This document shows positions 13,401-28,400 of a stretch of 64,000 nucleotides of DNA, piece after piece. The notes beneath the pieces were generated by a model that saw only the letters and a list, made by a program, of their open reading frames with translations, did not search any database and was not told the origin of the DNA. The stretch's first letter is position 1; each line of letters starts with the position of its first letter. This DNA is from Zerene cesonia (lineage: Eukaryota; Arthropoda; Insecta; Lepidoptera; Pieridae): assembly GCF_012273895.1 (NCBI RefSeq), contig NC_052102.1, forward strand, positions 4,858,917 through 4,922,916. Reading direction: 5' to 3'. The translations under genes were made by a program, and so were the position numbers.

Positions 13401-16400
13401 TTTTCCTTCAGGTTGTCTGACGCAGCTAACTTCAGCTCGTACTATCCACGTTTATTTGGGCGGATATAAGTGAAATTTGTTATTAACAATATCATAGTAT
13501 TCTTAGTTGAAAATATGACTTAAAAGCATTTCAACTTTAAATATTATGTTAGGTTTATATATATAATTAAATCTTATTTAACTTTCATAATGACTAATCT
13601 TAATTATGATTAACGAAGTAATTAAAAAAGTTTATCTGAGTAAAATTACGTAAAAGGAACTCCAAAAACGCTCCACAGAGGTTTGATTACTTAGAATTTT
13701 CTTGTGATTCATAAGTTACGTTAACATGTTCAGTTGCTGGCAATTATAACTTTTTTCTGTCAAGAAATTATGCAAAGAAATTTTTAGAAAGAAAATTTTA
13801 AATGTAGAATTCAATAAAACGAAATATACAAGTCGATATTTGGTAGTGATTCGCCTTATTAAATGTTTAGTACTCCGGACACGTTATGTTTAAGCGAAAG
13901 AGTGGTTGTGCAAGCATTGTGGTTGGGCCCGGGCAAGTTATTGGTATCATCTGTCAGTGTCTCTCAGTAATTTCCTCGGCACTGTAGGAAATGTTTGTTT
14001 CAAAAGTCATCTCACGCGTTTCAAAAGTTACAACTGTCGTCGTCTACCATTTCCTGTTATAAAATACTTTGAAGTCTACATAAAGCTATATTATTTTAAT
14101 ACATATGAAAATAAAAACAGATACAGATACAGATACTTCATAATATTCAGACACAATAGCAACTCGTTAATATTTGAGTACATTAAATGTTAATGCACGC
14201 TGATATCAATTAAATCGATTTAAATATAATGATTTCTATCATGTACCTAGTGTATATTTGTCTGAATATTTTTATTTCAATTATTTGGAATAATAAGTTT
14301 ATATCTCTCATTTATCATTACACCTGCTGCGAAAAATGGATATTATCGCGACCAACAAAATTGTAGACATTTATTTTGTATTTCAAGCGGGATAAAAGCG
14401 AAAAGAAGCCTGGAAAATAAAATGGTTTACATCCATTTAAGCTCTGTGAGGATCTGCAATTTAATAGCAATCCGGCCTTTGGTAGTAGCTCAGAGCCGGC
14501 TTGCTTAAATGGGTATTAAAGATTAAATTATTTATCTCGCTGAAAGTTCGACGAAACTTCCTCTGGGATAACAAAGAGGGTTCTTATGATAGCTGGGTAT
14601 TGCTGAGCACGACCCGCCCGCCGTGCTACTTTGGACGTACCTTGCCCACGGGCAAACACTTTGTTTCGCAATTTAACCCGCTCAGTTCACTGCAAAATTA
14701 GTTCTTAGCGTTTGTTGGATAATTTTTAATTTGTTTAACGGAACTTGATGAATGCGAGGCGCATTTGAACGGCATTTTTATGCCAATCCTGTACTGTATT
14801 ATTTCAATGATTTGTTTACAAATGTACCTAATATTTATATATTTGTAATAACTATTTCATTTATACGCTTTAAATTTATAGCGCATCTGCGATCTACACT
14901 TTGAAATAAATATTTGTATTGAAAAACAATAAATTACTATGCAAATTGAAGACTTTCCGTTACTCACCCTTTTCCTAGTTTCATAGTCGAGCGCCCCTGC
15001 CACATAGATAGCGCCGGTCATGTTCTTGACGGCGAAGGCACCGCCTATGTTCCCGCTCGTAATCTCGTATCGAATACGCGATGCTGTAACAAAAGTTTTG
15101 AGGTTAACGTGACGAAAGAAAAGTATTTATTGATAATGTATATGCACCTCAAAAGGAATTTATCATCGCCCTCAATATAGACATAAAAATCATGAATTGT
15201 GATACGATACCAAATTGCTATGCAGTAAGACTTTACTTAGAGCGAGACTTTATTTAAGACTACCATTTATCATAAACATTGGCATTCACAAAACTCTCAA
15301 TACTGAAAATATGAGAAGAAATCTTAAGTATACGAGATCCTTAAATAACCTGAAAAACTTAACGCTTCAGCGCACAAAATCGGTTTGAAATATTATAGCG
15401 CTTTCTTTAAACGACGTGAGTACCTACATTCTCGTATTGAGTGGGGTATTGAAAAATTGAATTCTTTTCAGATTTACGACTGAACTGTCAGAAGTAATAT
15501 GATCGTTGGGATTGTATCTGCGCCTGGTTAGACTGTGTATATATATTACATATATATTAATTTGGATATATATATATATATATATAGGATATATTAATTT
15601 ATATAATTTTTTTATTATAACACATATCCAAATTGTTGTTTTCTTCCTGTAAAGTGTACACTAAATATCTATACAACTATATATTTTGCTTTTACTTTAT
15701 CTACTTTCAGATACCATAAGGAAATAAATTATTTAGGGAAAATGATTTAGCAAATATGATAATGGGTAGGTTACAAAAAGGGGAAAATAATTCATTCGTT
15801 CTGATTACTTCAACAAAGTTATCCTATTGGAGTTTGAAAATTAGAAGGTGACTTTCGGCGGTTAGTAATGATCGGGACCACACATTTTCCGTGTATCTTG
15901 CTTAAATAGTAATCGGAATTCCATTACTAGAAATGTTCGGCATTTCTAGATAAGGTCCGGCACGTATGAAGGGTCTGGATTTGGCCAATGATTACCTATA
16001 ATAATGATAGGATCTCGGCGATTATGAACGGTATTGTCTCACAAACCAGCATGTATATATAGCGATTATAAATATAAATAATAGAACAGAATTAAGTTTT
16101 ATAAACAGTCAAACGACAAATTGAAGAAGGTAATTAAATTTTCATTCTAATGAGATTTGTAAGTAACAAAGAGCTTAAGTGACGTCTCCCAAATCTAATG
16201 TAATTTTAAATACGTTATGCAAATTTTATATCCTACCATTTAACTCAAGACCCTGATGGGTGTAATAAAGTTAATATGATTGCGTACGGAATGTATGTAC
16301 GAAGTAGCGTTAATGTATACGCAGCGACTTATTGTCAACGCACGGTTGGTAATGAATGAATACTGTATTCTCAGATTAATTGGCATTTGGCTTTTATAAA

Positions 16401-19400
16401 GAAGCACACCCTCGTGCCTCCCTTCAGTTGAATTTCATTTCGCTTAGCACAACCACAACGGAGCGTATAGTTTAAGACTTTTGTGAATAAAGTTTTCGTC
16501 CGGAATAAATTGTTATTTATGACTTTAGTTCCTTTTCGAGGCGTTGACGTAAGCACAGCAGAAACTTAAAGCGAGTAGGTTGTACAAGATCTAGAAGCTT
16601 GAAGATCTCAGAAACATTGAAGGAAAATAGCTTTCAAGTAAGCGATTGAGTGAATACGCTCGAATGCTTATGGTTATACCATTAAAATGTGATCAATAAA
16701 GTGCATAGATGTTAGTGGCTTCTATAATGATAACACGACTTCCCGTGAAGTGGCTATATAAGTGTGAGTGCACTTCCAACGAGGCAGCCTAATGATAGCA
16801 CTAATGGGTGAACAAGGCCTCTTTTGTTAGAGTCCCCGACCAATCGCTTTCGACTTTCCGTTATCTTAAATCAATGTTAGCAGCAGGCATTTATCATATT
16901 ATGCGGACAAATGATTTATTGGATGATATCTATATCATATAGTAGTTGATTAATTAATAAACGTTTATGTATGTAATAATAGCGTTAAACATGTATCATC
17001 AATATGTATTTATTTACAATGTGCTTTCTTTTTCAATAATACTTCTGAAGCACAATAATAGGTATTTGTTAATTGGCTCCAGCAGTTCTTCATCATCGTT
17101 GCATACAAAGAGAATTTAATAATTATTAATATTGTCAGATCGAAATCTGATATAACCGAGTAAAGAAGCTCATGAATGATGAGTCTAATTGCCATTTATT
17201 AAAGTGGAATGAATGAAAGTCGTAAATCTAATAGGGGACGTCAAAACGCGATTTTTCTTTCAACAAGGCACGTTTTCAATAATGCACGAGCGGTGGTCCT
17301 CGCTGTAAATCACACTTCTTTTCAAGCTCCACTTTAGTGATTCCTTATACACATGAATTACATTATATATCAGTTTCGTTATGTTAAAAAATCAAAATTC
17401 TGATAACTTATATAGGATACAGCACTTACCTACAGCAAATTAAGAAATAACAGCCACATAGAGATGTATCTAATTATTTCTTATATAAGTAAAAAAAATG
17501 TATAAGTGTATAATATATTTCGAAAAAAACAAATCGAAAATCATTTTGAACTAGAGAGATATTTCAAAATACCGTTATTTTTTCTGTTTGCCCAGCGTTA
17601 CCGCAAAATAAGATAAATAGTTTCAACGTTCCCGAAGTAAGTTTAGTTTCTGTTGTGTTCAAACTGCAATACAACGGGAAGTTTTATACATACTAGTATT
17701 GTTTAACGACCGTATTTTTTACTGAAATCCGGAATGAAAGAAAAATGAAAACGTATCTTATGTAATGAATTTGTGAAGCTTTTTATTGCCCTACCTTCAT
17801 ATTAAGTTAGTGAAAGTAACAAAGAATAATGTCTTTAAAAATGACAATAGCGACTTTCACGATTATAATGCTATTGTCTGTTAACTAAATCTCATATTAC
17901 ACTTTATTACTTTTCTGAAGGGAAAAGCTGAAATATCCACCAGAATAATCCAGAATAATAAGGTTATTAGAAGTATAGTGGCTTACGAAGGATATAAACA
18001 TGCTGGCATCGATGAAATATTGTGTTTTCATGCTAATACTGGACTTAACATAGTTAGCGAAATCACCCAATCTCCACGCATAATTCAGTATGCCATTAAT
18101 ACTAAGTAACATTTGATGGAAACAAAGGAGTTAACATTAATCCAACAAACTATCTATATTTCATGAGTTTCATAACCTCGATATTTAACCCAGCCACGCA
18201 TACATTTAATACACATTGAGTTTTAGATACCCGATACCAAAAATCGATAGATTTTCATATAAAAAATATACCCATTGTTGCCTATCATTTATCTATAAGA
18301 TATCTTATAAAAATATTTGTCAGACCTATAATCATATTTCCAAAACAATAAAAAACAGCCGTTGTAGCATTTCTGCTCGCACAGCAGTAATAAGCGGTTG
18401 CTTTATTGTCAACTTGGCAAAGTGGGATATGAAAGAGTAAAAATAAGTGTTTCCTGGCTTTGTTATGGAGTACGCCGCTGAGTCAGGGGAGCTATTTTGG
18501 AAGCGGATGTTGGCTGACGGACCCAATATGGTTCGTTAGTTTCTGTTAAATAATTCTTTCGTTCTTTGCAATTTACGACGTTTTGTTTTCATATAATGTT
18601 TTGAAAAACTCAGTTCTTTAACGTTTTTATTTAATCAAACTTCATTATTTCTGTTATTAAAAAAAGCCTGTGTGAGTTCCATTTTCGTGTTTCTAAAAAA
18701 AAGGATATTGTTTCAAAAGTACTAAAAATATTTTTATAGTACTTTTGCATATTATTGTATTTATATTGTATATTCGGGATGTGTGATGTAGGTTAAGGAA
18801 CGAAATGGATTTATATGAGATTTTTGAGAGCGAATATATATAATTATGTATGGATCAATTTGATCAAGTTACTATGTGAGTTTTGTATGATTAATTAGAA
18901 AGCGAAGTATACATTAACTACACGGATTCTAATGATAGATTCCCAACCATCAATTTCACATGTAATCCACACTTTATACCTACCTTTATAATAGTGGCCA
19001 TTAGCGACCCAACGCAAAGGTCTTGGACTAGGATTCCATATATAAAATACATGGCATAACGTAAACTAAACCCAAAATCAAGATAAGACAAAGCGCCATA
19101 ACAGTTTATTTAATCCAAGGTTCAAGGAGAATATTAATTCGTTGTTTTAGGCTCATATTTCCCAAAACGAGACCCTAGATCCAACTCATAATATTTTGAT
19201 TGAGTGAAGCACGCAAATTTGTGTAACATTACGTTGAATTCCGATTTATTTTGACCTGTTGATTTAAACGTTTTACAAAGCAGCTTTTTGCCAAATAGTC
19301 AAAATAACAGTTAGTTGGCCACGAGCCAGGAGCTTTGGGGTAACATACACCGATGTTTTCATGTCGTTACATAAGTGATGAATTCGCGCAGGAACACTAA

Positions 19401-22400
19401 ACTCACTCGCGAATTTTTTGAATTGCTCAGTTTTCAACTGACCGCAAAATGTTTATTTAGATTTTATAGACCGTTTCACAGACGAGAGATATTACAGAGA
19501 TATGCCACTATTTGCGAAGCCCCTCGTGCAACTCGGTTTCAAGCTCTTGCACGATATTCCGCAAATACATCCGGATATTTGGGCGTTTGTTATGTTCTGC
19601 GCCGACTTCGATTTTAATGACTCCACTTTATATAGTATAATAAAAAATTCCTAATCGATCGCATTTAAAATTATTTTGCCATTATGAAGCTACATATTTA
19701 CCCAGTAACTTAATAAACACATTATATATTTTAGAATTATTCAACTCTCTGATATTATATCATTTTCATCTGCTCATTTGGCGCTTTACCTGTGTGTGGT
19801 TCGATTCGTGTGGAAACCTGCATAAAAGCCTTTGCATGACAAAGCATAGAAGAAAATGATATCCTAGCTCCGCTAGACAATATTTATGAAAAAGCACGTT
19901 CTATTTCTTGATAATTGACATAGTGGATTTAGGTAAATTATAACACGTATTTATTTATAGTTATAACAATATGAACTTAATTATTTTGAAAAAGGATCTT
20001 GGACATGTTCTGACAGCAAATAAACAATAAAGTATGATTATGCTAATGTGTTATTATTATTATTTATTTCATATAAGACGTAATATTAAATGAACAATTT
20101 GAAAACGTAAGGTTTGTGAGATCATGAACTCACAATTATCCCAAAAATGTTTGTGAAGGTCTTAATTGAAATAATTAAGTTCGCTCAAATGAAGAATAAT
20201 GAATGAAATCACCTGTGTAATGCAAGGGTTTCCACGTAAATCTCTTCACGTTTCACAGAGAGCTGTTAATAGCCGTTTAAATAAGTCGCAATTCGCGTAG
20301 AAAGCCGTATGTATCGCCGTTAAAACGGACCAGCGAATGCGATTACCATAATTTGTCCGAAGATATACACGTATCCTTCCTTTTGCTAATTGAGTTGCGA
20401 TCTCTGGGAATGTTATAAATATCGGACGTGTCCCAATAAGCTCCGTGCGGGTCGCGAAATAAATCAAAGAAAAACCATTCCTAAAGTAGGCCGTAAATCA
20501 GCAGATAGTGCATGGGAACCCATTTAAATTCAAGGGGAAGTGTGAAGGAAGGTTTCTTTGATTTATGTACATTAGGCTTGTGCCATTGAGAAAATTTAAA
20601 TATGATCGGCTCATTGCGTTTGCATCAACTACTCGTTGGTTCATTTTCGGGGAACTGGATTAATGAGCCGTGTGGAGATGTACCTACAGGGAAAGGAGCT
20701 TCATTACAATCGAGCTTCCGTACGCATCATTAGTTTTTATTGTATCTCACATACCTTTTCTGTAGGACGATAGTGAAGCTTTGCTGAAATGAAATTGTCA
20801 ATTTCCAACTTTCGCTTTTAAACTTTAAGCCTTTCCTGTTGTTAATGTTTGCATTCTTTATTAAAATATATAATAAGGACTCATAATGACCTTGATTGAG
20901 AATTAATTAACCGTTAAAGAGTATGTGCAATAAGCACATGAAACCTTAGTACGACTGTAGGTAAAATTACAACTTATGTAAATCGTTATTCATTACTGCT
21001 ATATATTTATGTCATACATTTATTTTTATGTTTATTTCTTTCAGTATTCACAGGTACCCTAAAATATTATATAGACGTACATTATTCATACTTGTTTCTG
21101 GTTGTTTATAACAGCGAACCAACTTACTTTTTTTGTGAATAATTCATGACTTTAGAAGTGTTAAACGAGTACGAATACATTCGTATATATTGCATTAATA
21201 TTAATAATATTGTCGCACCGACAAAAGCAATCCCAGTAAACACACATTTCCTTGCAAATTACTATGGACAAACATGTATTAGGTAACGCACTTTGCTGAT
21301 TACATGTCTCATTACTGAGTTGAATTGTGCACACAAATCATCACTAATATTTGCATTGGAAAGTTTAGTGTAGTATGTTATAGCACCCAAATTATAATAT
21401 GTATGAGAAAACTAGTTCTAGCCCAGATTTCAATAGAGCATTAGCCTGTGCAATTAAAATGTTATACTAACAAATTTAGTATCCAAGTTCACATGTACAC
21501 TAAAGTTTACAGTAGCCGACGAAAATGAGCATAATTTTGTTGAAGTTCAACATATGAACCCACAGATCGGCTGCAATTAAATTGAAATAAGATACTTTTG
21601 GAATTTAGGACGGAACATTAATGGACGGATTTAGTTTACGTATAAATCAAGATTATACGGAGTGTTTCAGACGTGGCTTGAATCTAGGGGAAAATTAAAA
21701 CTCATTTTAAGAAAAACATTTTGATATAAATATTTATAAAACGAACACAAAATGTAATATTTTATAATAAATTGATTGCCTCTCTGAACTGCTTTTTAAT
21801 ATCGGTATGGTTTATGAATATTAAAATAGAAATGTTGACGTAAAGAAGAATTTATAAATTAATTTTGTAATTATTATAGCGATGGACATTATAAAAAATG
21901 CTTATTGAATGCAAAAATAGGATTAAAATAAAGTACTTCAAAATGTGTCATAATTAAAAACAAACACATTCAAAAGTTTAAACTTAACAAGGCCAAATGA
22001 ACAAACAATCAAAGAAGGATATATCAAGTTATAAACGGACAGCTAACCTAATTAAATTGTTACAAGTTTAATCTACAAATGCATGTAGGCGTGAGGGTAG
22101 TTAGTAAACAATTTGGGATCGGAACGTGTTGGACTGCCATTACATTCGAGTTTTACGCCTATCACGTGGTATTCGCCGCGGAAACAATCATGCCTCGTGT
22201 GCAAATTGTGTCCACGGCCATAACTACATTCCTAAATTCTAGTCGCATCGCAATGTTAGATAGAGTTATGTTCAATATTGCAATACATTGAATGCGCTCT
22301 AATACTTTCTTTGGCCGGTGGAAAACGATTTACTGGGAATATAACACATACAATGGAAGTATCGCTTTCCAAGATCGTCATATAGGGTTCTACAATGGGC

Positions 22401-25400
22401 ACGGGTAGATTTTGGCAGCCTGCGGTGGCCATTTTGTTTAGGAGACGTCTGTCAAAAATACATTTTATTATTCTGTTATTTATGGTAAACTATCATGCCA
22501 AGTTAAACGATTGAACATCAAGCATAAATTAAACTTTATGATGAAAATAATTGCTCATTTGAGCAAACGCATTGTGTCCATTACACGGCTGCCTTGGTTT
22601 CAAAGCCGTCTGTCGTCAAAGTTTGGTGGCAAAATTTTAGATTATGGATTCGGACAGTAATCACATAACACACCTGACCGTTCAAGGCAGGAAACAATGG
22701 TAGAGAATATCGCCGCGGTCCATGTAAGTAAACAGCAGAACTAGAATTCGATTCATCACCGTATGTAATAATTTGGGCTTTCGCAGAATATAACGTAGCA
22801 AGTATGATATCGGGACAAGTCACAATAGACCCAGAAAAGTATTAAAAATTAGACAACTCGGATTGGTACCATTGCAAAATCCCAAAGCATTTGAAAATAA
22901 ANNNNNNNNNNNNNNNNNNNNNNNNNNNNNNNNNNNNNNNNNNNNNNNNNNNNNNNNNNNNNNNNNNNNNNNNNNNNNNNNNNNNNNNNNNNNNNNNNNN
23001 NTATAAATGAATTGCTGTTCGTTAGTCTAGCTAAAACTCGAGAACGGCTGAACGGATTTATCTTATCTTAGTCTTGACATGTCCGTGGAGGTCTAGGAAG
23101 GGTTTAAAAGGTGAGAACGATAAAGAAAATATATTAAAACAATACTCCATGGAGTTGCGAGGTGCCAGGACAGCACAGTTACACACACAGTACGCAGTTT
23201 TCCTATCAAGAGATCTGCGACCGTTTAGAAAATGTATTTGTATTAGAATGTGCCACCCGACTGTAAGCTTAATATTAATACTTGCTAATACATCCCATGT
23301 AAAATGAAATGGAAGTTAGTGGCAACCATAAATAACTTCGCTTAATAGAAAATGAAAAAAATAAAAGCCAAACAAATGTAAAGTGTTGTTACTAGGTTTT
23401 AGTAAAATATTATCAAAGGCATTTTTAAGTATAATTTTAGACAAATTCAAATGCTGCCCTAAAATCAAAGATAGCATCTTCAAAGAATGACTGGGAAATG
23501 AGGAAAATGGAACTTCAAAAACAAGGTAATAAAGGAATAAAGAACCATGACGAATTGTAACAACAAAAACAACTTTCCATAATATCAACTGAATACGAAA
23601 AGTAGCAATGAATATCATAGCATTCAGTTTTAATTTGCGTATTAAAGAAGAGTAGTACCACTAAAAAAATACAATATACCAATGCTAAAGTTTATTTATT
23701 ACCCAATCTTTATATTGTTACAGTTATTAGGGACTAGCTTTCCGCCCGCGGCTTCGCCCGCGTGGAATTCGGTTATATCGCTTTCATCTCCCTATTTCAA
23801 CTCCTTCTACCATTTTTTTCGCGATAAAAATTATCCTATGTCCTTTCCCAAGTTCAGTTCTACCTTCATACCAAATTACAAAAAAAATGGTTCAGTGGTT
23901 TAGGCGTGAAAGCGTAACAGACAGACAGACAGACAGAGTTACTTTCGCATTTATAATATTAGTAGGGATGAGCGTATAGTTGGAGAGCGGTTATATAAAC
24001 CAGGACATAAAATCCCATACAACTCAGATTTTATAAATAAAGTGGAATATTAGCTATTCACTCTACAAAGGGGAGATAATGGTACCTAGACCGCTATATT
24101 GTTGCTAGAATGTAAATATAATTTTACGTCGTCAACTTTGCGCACGCTAAATTGAATTATAATGTAACACTTTTTACACAACAAAAACGATTATACTAGT
24201 GTATTTTACGTGACTAAGCACAAAGCAACCCCAGCTTTAAAATTGCATAGCATTTCAGCTTTGCATTTTAAGTGCATTACAAAATAAGTCCGAGATATTT
24301 CATGAAGAAGTTCTAGTAAAAATCTGGGACTTGCAATTTATATTTGTCATATTGGAACATCAAGAAGATTATTCGAATACCAATGTTGCTGTTTGTTAAC
24401 TTGCAAAATGCATCCATTTAAACCGAGATATTGCATGGGGAATGCAATGCTTCATTCCTAATTACCAGTAAGCGCGTGTAAGCTAAGTGCACTGTCTCCT
24501 CTCTTATAGTAGTTTAGCATTTCATATGTAACTCCTTTATCCAATCGACGGTGTTTTCCGCAATCAATTCACTAGGTACAACTATATGAAAATTGTGACA
24601 TCCGAGCTGAATTCTCTAATTTAGGTCGCATGTAGTTGAATGACAACGACTATTGATTTAGAATTTGAATATTGCGAAATCGACAGTAAATAGTCTCAAC
24701 TGAACATAGTTATTCGGGGCCACATTATTTTCAATACATACACATTTTCAAATGTTTTTTAAAGATATTATTATTTTAATGGTATATAGCGCCCCTTTTT
24801 TTAATAGCCCCAAAGAAAATTGTGAATTATGTTTCTTAAATCATTTTAGAATTTATTATTTACCAAAATTTAATGTTAAACGCAAACCTTATTTTACTAC
24901 TCGACGGATAAAACAATTATAGGGTAAGGTCGTTCTCAAATTTAGTCCAGAAGTATTCTCTTGAATATAAAATTTGTTTCTAAAACATAAATTATGGTTT
25001 ACCGACGCCGGTCGTCTAGATTCATATTTCACAACTGATTAAACACGATTTAACTAAAGCATAATTTAATTTTGTTACAGCCGCTTTACGCGTATGTACT
25101 TTAAACTTTTTTCCAATAAAAATAATCAGAGCTGAAACTAAAATAATTCGATGTTTAGCTCCGTGACCACATCGATTCAGATTCATATATTTCTAATAAC
25201 ATTCCCTTTGAGCTTCGTCGTAGCAACTTGAGATTAATGGAATAATTGTAATCCAAATTGTATCACGATTGGCTCTAAGTAAAGTAACTGTATCTTTTAA
25301 AGAATATTCGAACCATTAAAAGGGATTGTGTGAAAGTCGCAAATCTCATAAATAACAAAACGGGATAGATTCTAACTTGTAGAAATAGTGTTGGCTCTGG

Positions 25401-28400
25401 ACCTCAGCCAACTCACCTGCGGTATTAAGCTGGGGTGAATTCGGGTATAAAGTGTGTTGTCTCGAAGCTTTTAGTTTTGAATACCAATATTATTGTACTA
25501 AAGGAATTTTTTACATATTTATGTTCATTTATCAGTAAAAAAACTAAACATTTTAATTTCTTGATAACATTAATAAAAATGTGATATTTTCCATTGGGAG
25601 ATATGCACATGACATGACAATGGGTACATGCGATCGAGTTCATAGAACAATTTGATTTTCTCAGGCTGTTTTCTTTCTATAATATCCCCAGTCTCCATGG
25701 ATATGACTAATACGAATTTTGTAAAAACGCTAGTAAAGACTTTTATATTGCCGTCAGGCTTGAATTCAGCAAAGTATGACTTTAAAGGGGATTTCAAGCC
25801 GTTGTGATCTATCAACAAGAAGTTATTTTTAAGGTTTATCATGAAGTGTTAAGATTTTTTTGTATAGATACATTGAACTTTTATTTAATAAAACTCATTA
25901 GTAAACAAGATAATAACAAAGAAAGTACAGTGAAAATTACGTAGGTGAAAAGAAGCCACAGTGAAAATTTAATTATTTTGATTTTAATTTGTATGTGAAC
26001 AAGCGATTATTTGCATCTCGTTATAAATAATTATGAAAATTATAAAATAATTTCATAATAAACCCCAAAAGCCGTTCATTCAATATTTATCTTTATGAAT
26101 AAGTTTATAGTAGCAAACCTATTTATTTTATTTCATACATATTTCGGCAACGGCAATTAATTGAACGATTATAATGTGCATTATGAATACGTATTTCCCA
26201 ATAGACTGCTTTTGTTAAAGGATATAAGGACCACACTTTAAAATACTTATTATTAACAAAAAGCTAAACCATCTTCAAAATGCCAGAACTAGACAAAATT
26301 TAAATGGGATGACACTGGTAGGCACCAGCTGTTAAATAATAAAACAGTCGTCAAAATCAGTTCGCCCAGTAAAAAGTAACAAACACAGAAAAATACAATC
26401 GAATTGACAATCTCCTCCCAAAATATGGACAAAAAATATGAAACTGCTGCCAATAAGAACAAATATCAGATCGTTTTAAAATTGTCATTAAACATAATGA
26501 TGTTTCCGTTTACAAATGAAGATACAAAAGAGGTATAATAAAAATCTTTGCTATATTTTTTTTTAAATACATGAGTATGTATGTATGTAACAAAAAATGT
26601 TTATCTTGTCTCATAATTAGCACAACAATTGTAGGATGTCTTGCTATGAGGTCAAGAAACTTGCAGGAAACAAATGAAAAATAGGTTAAACACTTATATA
26701 AAGTACCCTTTAAAAGAACGAGTAACTTTGAAAATCAAAATATTGGGGTCCTGAAGGAAACTATTGAAGTAAGCTTTTTCCTGGAGTTTATATTCAAGAA
26801 TATCGGCTTGGCCAGTTATGTAACTCAATGGTACAATATTTTCACAGATTTTTTTTAAGTATACAATAGAAGAGTTGAAAAAATGACCACTTCGTGCTTG
26901 GTCGACTCTCTCTTATAAAATATCATATAAAACGGCTAGTCAAGTGTCATAAGACTTAGAAATATTTCACATGGACGGTTTGTCTCGTCTGAATTTCCAA
27001 AGCGTCAGCTCTAGTATTAGGTCAACCCAAAAATCGTCTACAACGTGACAAAAGGGAACGAAATATGAACAACATGGCACAATAAATTCTTCTTTTACTA
27101 TGGCGTTCATACACTTAATGTATTTTTTTTCTCTTTATAAATGGCTGTTATTAACAATATAAACGAAGAGCTGGACACTCTAACAGTCTCCTCCTCTTAT
27201 ACATGCCAACCTAATTGCTGTTCAGAATTCATACAGTCCAACAACAATGCGCTTAATATATTACATATGAACATTAGAAGTATAAACAAAAATTTTGAGG
27301 AGTTTAGGTGCCTTCTCGCAACAATTAATCTGAATTGTGATATAATTATCTTGACGGAATGTTGGCTTCAAAAATCAGTGATGATACCTGTCATTCAGGG
27401 ATATACCGAAACGCAAACTAACAGACACATTAATCAGAATGACGGTGTTGTTATTTATGCTAGGAACACTCTGAATTTTAATATTACAGAGCTATTACTA
27501 ATTGATGCCAGTGGTTTGATATGCACAATCCAGAACGACTTANNNNNNNNNNNNNNNNNNNNNNNNNNNNNNNNNNNNNNNNNNNNNNNNNNNNNNNNNN
27601 NNNNNNNNNNNNNNNNNNNNNNNNNNNNNNNNNNNNNNNNNNNNNNNNNNNNNNNNNNNNNNNNNNNNNNNNNNNNNNNNNNNNNNNNNNNNNNNNNNNN
27701 NNNNNNNNNNNNNNNNNNNNNNNNNNNNNNNNNNNNNNNNNNNNNNNNNNNNNNNNNNNNNNNNNNNNNNNNNNNNNNNNNNNNNNNNNNNNNNNNNNNN
27801 NNNNNNNNNNNNNNNNNNNNNNNNNNNNNNNNNNNNNNNNNNNNNNNNNNNNNNNNNNNNNNNNNNNNNNNNNNNNNNNNNNNNNNNNNNNNNNNNNNNN
27901 NNNNNNNNNNNNNNNNNNNNNNNNNNNNNNNNNNNNNNNNNNNNNNNNNNNNNNNNNNNNNNNNNNNNNNNNNNNNNNNNNNNNNNNNNNNNNNNNNNNN
28001 NNNNNNNNNNNNNNNNNNNNNNNNNNNNNNNNNNNNNNNNNNNNNNNNNNNNNNNNNNNNNNNNNNNNNNNNNNNNNNNNNNNNNNNNNNNNNNNNNNNN
28101 NNNNNNNNNNNNNNNNNNNNNNNNNNNNNNNNNNNNNNNNNNNNNNNNNNNNNNNNNNNNNNNNNNNNNNNNNNNNNNNNNNNNNNNNNNNNNNNNNNNN
28201 NNNNNNNNNNNNNNNNNNNNNNNNNNNNNNNNNNNNNNNNNNNNNNNNNNNNNNNNNNNNNNNNNNNNNNNNNNNNNNNNNNNNNNNNNNNNNNNNNNNN
28301 NNNNNNNNNNNNNNNNNNNNNNNNNNNNNNNNNNNNNNNNNNNNNNNNNNNNNNNNNNNNNNNNNNNNNNNNNNNNNNNNNNNNNNNNNNNNNNNNNNNN

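Noticed and set aside
11663..14967. Search for a third alternative linker exon
   Set aside because: No further frame beginning YEL and carrying a DxND linker was seen.
19500..19630. Minus-strand 37-codon frame with charged, helix-like content (NIVQELETELHEGL)
   Set aside because: Three frames are open in this GC-richer patch, no splice sites fit, and the length is too short to support a call.
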